This document shows positions 7,987 through 11,029 of a DNA stretch of 11,029 bases, in pieces. The position numbers were made by a program, and so were the translations under genes. The notes beneath the pieces are model-generated. The model was not told where the DNA came from. It worked only from the letters and a program-made list of their open reading frames with translations, and did not search any database. The DNA lies in contig CAMJHJ010000067.1 of the NCBI GenBank assembly GCA_946405485.1, forward strand, positions 1 through 11,029. Reading direction: 5' to 3'. Position 1 is the first letter of the stretch. Each line of letters opens with the position of its first letter. Origin of the DNA: an uncultured Bacteroidales bacterium. GTDB taxonomy: Bacteria > Bacteroidota > Bacteroidia > Bacteroidales > UBA932.

Positions 7987-7990
7987 TTTG
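7959..7990 (+). promoter_or_regulatory. hisS promoter
   Basis: TTTA (7959-7962), a 20-base spacer, then TAAATTTG (7983-7990), an exact TAnnTTTG box. Transcription would start near 7997, about 25 bases before the hisS ATG. Each -33 element of this divergent pair lies inside the other promoter's -7 box. Confidence 0.55.
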
Positions 7991-8020
7991 TAGTCTGTCA
8001 GTATTGAATATATTCTGCCC

Positions 8021-9430
8021 ATGGCACAGAAACCTTCCATTCCCAAAGGAACCCGCGACTTCGGCCAGCAGGAAACGGCCGAGAGAAACTATATTTTCGA
8101 CACCATCAAATCTGTCTTCAAGACTTTTGGCTACGCACAGATTGAGACGCCTGCGATGGAGAATCTCTCAACCCTGCTGGGAAAATACGGCGATGAAGGA
8201 GACAAGCTACTGTTCCGCATCCTGAATTCCGGAGACGCCTTTTCCGGCATCGATTATGATACATACCGGCTTCCCGACGGCGACCGTGCATACAACAGCA
8301 AGGCTCTCTCCCTCGCGGTTTGCGAAAAGGGACTCCGTTATGACTTGACCGTACCGTTCGCACGTTATGTCGTCCAGCACCAGAACGAAATATCTTTCCC
8401 GTTCAAGCGTTTCCAGATCCAGCCGGTCTGGCGTGCGGACCGTCCCCAGAAAGGCCGCTACCGCGAGTTCTACCAGTGCGACGTGGATGTGATCGGCAGC
8501 CGCTCGCAGCTCAACGAACTGGAGCTCGTGCAGATCGTGGACCGCGTCTTCAACTTGTTGGATGTCAACGTCTTGATCAAAATCAACAACCGTAAGGTCC
8601 TGACGGGTTTCGCGGAAATCTGCGGCTTCCCGGACAAGGTGGTGGACATCACCGTTGCCATCGACAAGCTGGACAAAATCGGGTTGGAGGCGGTTGAATC
8701 CGAGATGATGGAGAATGGCCTGACGCAAGAGGCGGTCGCCGTGATCGAGCCCATCCTGCAACTGAGCGGAAGCGCCTCGGAGAAGATAGCCGCCATGCGC
8801 GCCCTGATGAACGGCGGCAGCGCTTCGGGCCTCGTTTCTGAGACCGGCCTGAAGGGCCTGGACGAGCTGGAGGAGCTTTTCGGTTACATTGAGGCTGCAG
8901 GCGTCCGCAGTGCAGTGGAGATCGACCTCTCGCTGGCCCGCGGGCTCAATTATTATACCGGCGCCATCTTCGAAGTGAAGGCCCTGGACTGGCAGATCGG
9001 CAGCATCTGCGGCGGCGGCCGTTACGATAACCTCACCGGCATTTTCGGGCTTCCTGACATGTCCGGTGTCGGCATTTCCTTCGGCGCAGACCGCATCTAC
9101 GACGTGCTGAAAGGCCTGGGTAAATTCCCCGAAGGGCTGAAATCCGCGACGCGCGTGCTGTTTGCCAACATGGGACGGGAGGAAGCGGCCTATGCCGTCG
9201 GCGTCGCCCAGGCGCTGCGAGGCGCCGGAGTCGCGGCAGAGGTCTATCCGGACAGCGCGAAACTGAAGAAACAGTTCGACTACGCCGACCGCAAGGCGAT
9301 CCCGTTCCTGTCAATCAACGGCGCCGACGAGATGGCCTCAGCTTGCATCCAGATAAAGAATCTCGCTTCCGGAGAGCAGCGCAGTTTCGACCGCGGCGAT
9401 CTCACTGCCATCCTCGCCTTCCTGGCCTGA
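8021..9430 (+). CDS. hisS: Histidyl-tRNA synthetase
   Basis: This 469-residue class II aminoacyl-tRNA synthetase charges tRNA-His with histidine in the cytoplasm. The N-terminus ([11 protein letters not shown]) is typical. The catalytic core shows [13 protein letters not shown] (105-117), motif 2 from [23 protein letters not shown] (128-150), the histidine-binding [10 protein letters not shown] (305-314), and GGGRYDNL with [12 protein letters not shown] (331-360). The anticodon-binding domain follows from about 378. An insertion of roughly 25 residues around 70-100 makes it longer than the E. coli enzyme (424 residues). The ATG at 8021 opens the conserved N-terminus; no stronger upstream start is in frame. 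It appears to be a single-gene unit, with its own promoter and a strong hairpin behind it. Confidence 0.98.
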   Translation: MAQKPSIPKGTRDFGQQETAERNYIFDTIKSVFKTFGYAQIETPAMENLSTLLGKYGDEGDKLLFRILNSGDAFSGIDYDTYRLPDGDRAYNSKALSLAVCEKGLRYDLTVPFARYVVQHQNEISFPFKRFQIQPVWRADRPQKGRYREFYQCDVDVIGSRSQLNELELVQIVDRVFNLLDVNVLIKINNRKVLTGFAEICGFPDKVVDITVAIDKLDKIGLEAVESEMMENGLTQEAVAVIEPILQLSGSASEKIAAMRALMNGGSASGLVSETGLKGLDELEELFGYIEAAGVRSAVEIDLSLARGLNYYTGAIFEVKALDWQIGSICGGGRYDNLTGIFGLPDMSGVGISFGADRIYDVLKGLGKFPEGLKSATRVLFANMGREEAAYAVGVAQALRGAGVAAEVYPDSAKLKKQFDYADRKAIPFLSINGADEMASACIQIKNLASGEQRSFDRGDLTAILAFLA

Positions 9431-9444
9431 GCCCTTGTTTACGG

Positions 9445-9526
9445 GCTAAAGCCACCGTGGAGTTCAGAGAGCATTCCCCCGAAGGGGATAAAGCTTCCGC
9501 TCTCTGAACTCCACGGTGGTTTTGGC
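9445..9526. terminator. Long hairpin between convergent hisS and aldolase genes; probable two-way terminator
   Basis: Arms 9452-9472 and 9499-9519 are perfect inverted repeats of 21 bases. The stem extends outward to about 28 pairs (9445-9472 with 9499-9526) with two G-T pairs. The 26-base loop holds a second small hairpin: TCCCC at 9475-9479 pairs with GGGGA at 9484-9488 around the tetraloop CGAA. Four Ts follow on the plus strand (9520-9523) and three on the minus strand. It lies between two converging genes, 15 bases after the hisS stop, so ending both transcripts is the natural role. The stem is much longer than usual for a terminator and the T-tracts are short, so a dispersed palindromic repeat is an alternative. 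Confidence 0.7.
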
Positions 9527-9536
9527 GATACGGACG

Positions 9537-10304
9537 TCAGGCTTCCCGGAAAGCGCGCATCGAGTTGCGGAAACCCTCCAGCATTGCACCGGTATCGCTG
9601 CGCACGGCCATGTAATCCACACCGCGCCTCTTCCAGGCGGCGTATTCCACTTCCAGGGAAACGCCCAGCAGCACGCCGGCATCTTTGGCCTTGCGTGCCA
9701 CCTCGTCGTAGGCGGCAGCCACTTCGGGATCGTCCCATTGCCCGGCTTTGCCCATCGAGGCCGACAGGTCGTATGGCCCGACCAGCACGCTGTCCAGTCC
9801 CGGCAGAGCCAGGATCCGGTCCAAGTCACGAACGGCATCGATATGCTCGATCTGAAGGATTACCAGCGGATCATGGGCGGACGCCTCCCAATACTCATCC
9901 ATGTCACCGGCGCCGTAACGAAGGCCCCTGCGGAAACCGCAACCGCGGTTGCCCACGGGCGGATAACGCATCGCAGCAATGGCTAATGCAGCCTGTTCGG
10001 CATTCATCACCATCGGTACGATGATGCCTGCCGGGCAGAAATCGATGACCTTTTTGATCTCCGTATGGTCGCAAGCCGGCACCCTGTAGAACGATGCGCA
10101 GTCTGTTCCACGGACTGCCATCAAGTGCTGCATCGCCGTATTGCGGTCAATCTCCCCGTGCTCTCCGTCGATGAAGACAAAGTCAAAACCGGCCTCCGCA
10201 ACGACCTCCGTCACGGCCGGATCGGAAAAGGACACACAACCGCCCAGCGGGCACTGTCCGGCCCGCACCTTGGCAAGGAATTTTTCCAGATTGTTGATTT
10301 CCAT
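9537..10304 (-). CDS. HpcH/HpaI-family class II aldolase (2-keto-3-deoxy acid type)
   Basis: This 255-residue protein matches the family's usual length. Members split or form 2-keto-3-deoxy acids such as 4-hydroxy-2-oxoheptanedioate, 2-keto-3-deoxyrhamnonate or 2-dehydro-3-deoxyglucarate, releasing pyruvate, with a divalent metal. Visible signatures: GFDFVFIDGEHG with His49 (catalytic base), RVP with Arg74 (pyruvate binding), IIVPMVMNAEQA, PPVGNRG, QIEHIDA with Glu153 and VGPYDLSASMG with Asp179 (the metal ligands). The substrate cannot be named, because nearby genes give no pathway. I start it at the ATG at 10304 (MEINNLEKFL). An ATG at 10343 would add 13 residues, but these are encoded by the promoter itself. 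The -7 box ends only 5 bases before 10304, so the mRNA may have no leader. Confidence 0.9.
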   Translation of the reverse strand: MEINNLEKFLAKVRAGQCPLGGCVSFSDPAVTEVVAEAGFDFVFIDGEHGEIDRNTAMQHLMAVRGTDCASFYRVPACDHTEIKKVIDFCPAGIIVPMVMNAEQAALAIAAMRYPPVGNRGCGFRRGLRYGAGDMDEYWEASAHDPLVILQIEHIDAVRDLDRILALPGLDSVLVGPYDLSASMGKAGQWDDPEVAAAYDEVARKAKDAGVLLGVSLEVEYAAWKRRGVDYMAVRSDTGAMLEGFRNSMRAFREA

Positions 10305-10305
10305 A

Positions 10306-10335
10306 TTGCAAATATAAAAAAAATCCCTACCTTTG
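10306..10335 (+). promoter_or_regulatory. Initiator tRNA promoter
   Basis: TTG (10306-10308), a 19-base spacer, then TACCTTTG (10328-10335), an exact TAnnTTTG box. The tRNA begins 11 bases after the box, so the primary transcript would carry only about five extra 5' bases. The call is well supported by spacing and by the tRNA directly behind it. Confidence 0.75.
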
Positions 10336-10338
10336 CAA
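10309..10338 (-). promoter_or_regulatory. Aldolase gene promoter
   Basis: On the minus strand TTG (10338-10336), a 19-base spacer, then TATATTTG (10316-10309). It faces the tRNA promoter, and the two overlap almost completely. The expected transcription start, 5-7 bases after the box, falls on the aldolase ATG at 10304. Confidence 0.65.
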
Positions 10339-10345
10339 TCCACAT

Positions 10346-10418
<73 letters not shown>

Positions 10419-10425
10419 CTAAACG

Positions 10426-10465
10426 GAAAACAGGTCCGCAATATCGCTGACCTGTTTTCTTTTTT
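10426..10465 (+). terminator. Intrinsic terminator of the tRNA-fMet gene
   Basis: A perfect 11-base stem (GAAAACAGGTC at 10426-10436 with its complement at 10449-10459), a 12-base loop, and then six Ts (10460-10465). It begins 7 bases after the tRNA, as expected for a single-tRNA transcript. Confidence 0.9.
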
Positions 10466-10474
10466 GATCCGGCA

Positions 10475-10519
10475 GGTCCTCCAGGCTCAAAAAACGCCCT
10501 GATCTGTGCCTGGAGGGCC
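10475..10519. repeat. Inverted repeat, 12-pair stem, role unknown
   Basis: GGTCCTCCAGGC (10475-10486) pairs with GCCTGGAGGGCC (10508-10519) with a single G-T pair; the loop is 21 bases. No T-tract follows on either strand, so it is not a standard terminator. It lies in the non-coding stretch 10466-10600, where I find no credible gene. Confidence 0.6.
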
Positions 10520-10526
10520 CCAAACA

Positions 10527-10590
10527 CACATTCCGGGCACGTAAAGGTCCTTTTTTTGTGCCCGGCAGCTTGGAATCGTGGCGGAATGTG
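10527..10590. repeat. Nested inverted repeats just upstream of the DUF3795-type gene's promoter
   Basis: The outer pair is CACATTCCG (10527-10535) with CGGAATGTG (10582-10590). The inner pair is CCGGGCAC (10533-10540) with GTGCCCGG (10558-10565), enclosing a run of seven Ts. The two overlap by three bases, so they compete. A third possible partner, GGAAT at 10572-10576, can also pair with ATTCC at 10530-10534. This could be a regulatory DNA site or alternative RNA folds. It is mostly upstream of the predicted transcription start at about 10606. Confidence 0.5.
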
Positions 10591-10600
10591 GCTACCTTCG
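10570..10600 (+). promoter_or_regulatory. Probable promoter of the DUF3795-type gene
   Basis: TTG (10570-10572), a 20-base spacer, then TACCTTCG (10593-10600), one mismatch from TAnnTTTG. Transcription would start near 10606, about 34 bases before the gene's ATG at 10640. Confidence 0.4.
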
Positions 10601-10604
10601 TTCC

Positions 10605-10643
10605 ATGGAGGAAAAGGTAATCCATGTAATTAAGGATCTATGA
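10605..10643 (+). other. Possible 12-codon leader ORF overlapping the next start codon
   Basis: ATG at 10605 opens MEEKVIHVIKDL and a TGA at 10641-10643 that overlaps the ATG of the next gene as ATGA. If transcription begins near 10606 as predicted, the start codon itself would be missing, so this depends on the real transcription start. No Shine-Dalgarno sequence is evident. It may be only chance. Confidence 0.15.
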
Positions 10644-11029
10644 AACGACTGATTGCCATCTGTGGGCTGGACTGCGAAAAATGCGATGCCTACATTGCCA
10701 CGAAGAATGACGACCGAACCCTTAGGGAAAAAACCGCCATGCTCTGGTCCGGGCTTAACAAGGTGCCCATCCTTCCGGAGCATATCAATTGCGAGGGATG
10801 CCGGATGGATGGCGCCAAAACCCTGTTTTGCAGTTCGTTGTGCGAAATTCGGAAGTGCGCGGTGGCTAAGGGGTTCGAAACCTGCGGAGAATGTGAGGAA
10901 AAAGAATCCTGCCCTAAGGTCGGTGCAATCTGGCGTCATAATCCCCAGGCAAAGACAAACCTGAAATCTGATTCGTATATGGACAAGAACGGACTCTTCC
11001 TGCAAGCCATCGGCAAGTTTCTGCTCGGG
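10640..11029 (+). CDS. Cysteine-rich DUF3795-type protein, N-terminal part (runs off right edge)
   Basis: 130 codons are visible with no stop. The protein begins MKRLIAICGLDCEKCDAYIA, the typical opening of DUF3795 proteins. It has eleven cysteines, at residues 8, 12, 15, 51, 54, 64, 68, 73, 82, 85 and 91. The groups CGLDCEKC, CEGCR, CSSLCEIRKCA and CGECEEKESC look like metal or iron-sulfur ligands; that role is inferred from pattern, and the family's function is not established. AAGGA at 10632-10636, four bases before the ATG, is a Shine-Dalgarno-like site and supports this start. No signal peptide is seen, so it should be cytoplasmic. Confidence 0.85.
   Translation, partial: MKRLIAICGLDCEKCDAYIATKNDDRTLREKTAMLWSGLNKVPILPEHINCEGCRMDGAKTLFCSSLCEIRKCAVAKGFETCGECEEKESCPKVGAIWRHNPQAKTNLKSDSYMDKNGLFLQAIGKFLLG

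Noticed and set aside
10305..10343. Upstream ATG (10343) as aldolase start
   Set aside because: The added residues MDCKGRDFFYICN are coded by the promoter elements, and family alignment begins around MEINNLEKF.
10419..11005. Two minus-strand frames (10419-10625 and 10592-11005)
   Set aside because: The right one is the complement of the DUF3795-type gene; the left one crosses the terminator and hairpins, and neither shows a family signature.

Overview
The window looks like a piece of a high-GC member of the Bacteroidales. The evidence is a SusC/SusD-type outer-membrane pair, promoter boxes of the Bacteroidetes form TAnnTTTG with an upstream TTG/TTTG about 19-21 bases away, few Shine-Dalgarno sequences, and a Bacteroidetes-type histidyl-tRNA synthetase. 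Genus cannot be fixed from the sequence. GC-rich codon use would fit Rikenellaceae or a related gut lineage, but that is inference.

Layout. Positions 1-4916 (minus strand) hold a two-gene outer-membrane uptake unit: a SusC/RagA TonB-dependent receptor followed, 13 bases later, by a SusD/RagB lipoprotein that runs off the left edge. The receptor is unusual. After its final beta-strand it continues for about 180 residues, through an alanine-rich helical linker into a complete OmpA-like peptidoglycan-binding domain. Divergent from it (5110-6120, plus strand) is a LacI/GalR-type regulator, which is the obvious candidate to control the uptake pair. Two small palindromes with a central CG in the shared 193-base spacer are candidate operators. 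No glycoside hydrolase is visible, so the substrate is unknown.

The rest is mostly housekeeping. sppA (6117-7928, minus) converges on the lacI-type gene, and the two stop codons share one TTAA. hisS (8021-9430, plus) diverges from sppA. Between hisS and the convergent HpcH/HpaI-family aldolase gene (9537-10304, minus) lies a very long perfect hairpin. The aldolase gene diverges from an initiator tRNA-fMet gene (10346-10418, plus), which ends in a textbook intrinsic terminator. About 175 bases of non-coding, hairpin-rich DNA follow, then the 5' part of a cysteine-rich DUF3795-type gene (10640 to the right edge).

The points most worth a second look are the SusC-OmpA fusion, two divergent promoter pairs built as face-to-face inverted repeats (one apparently giving a leaderless aldolase mRNA), and the long hairpin after hisS.
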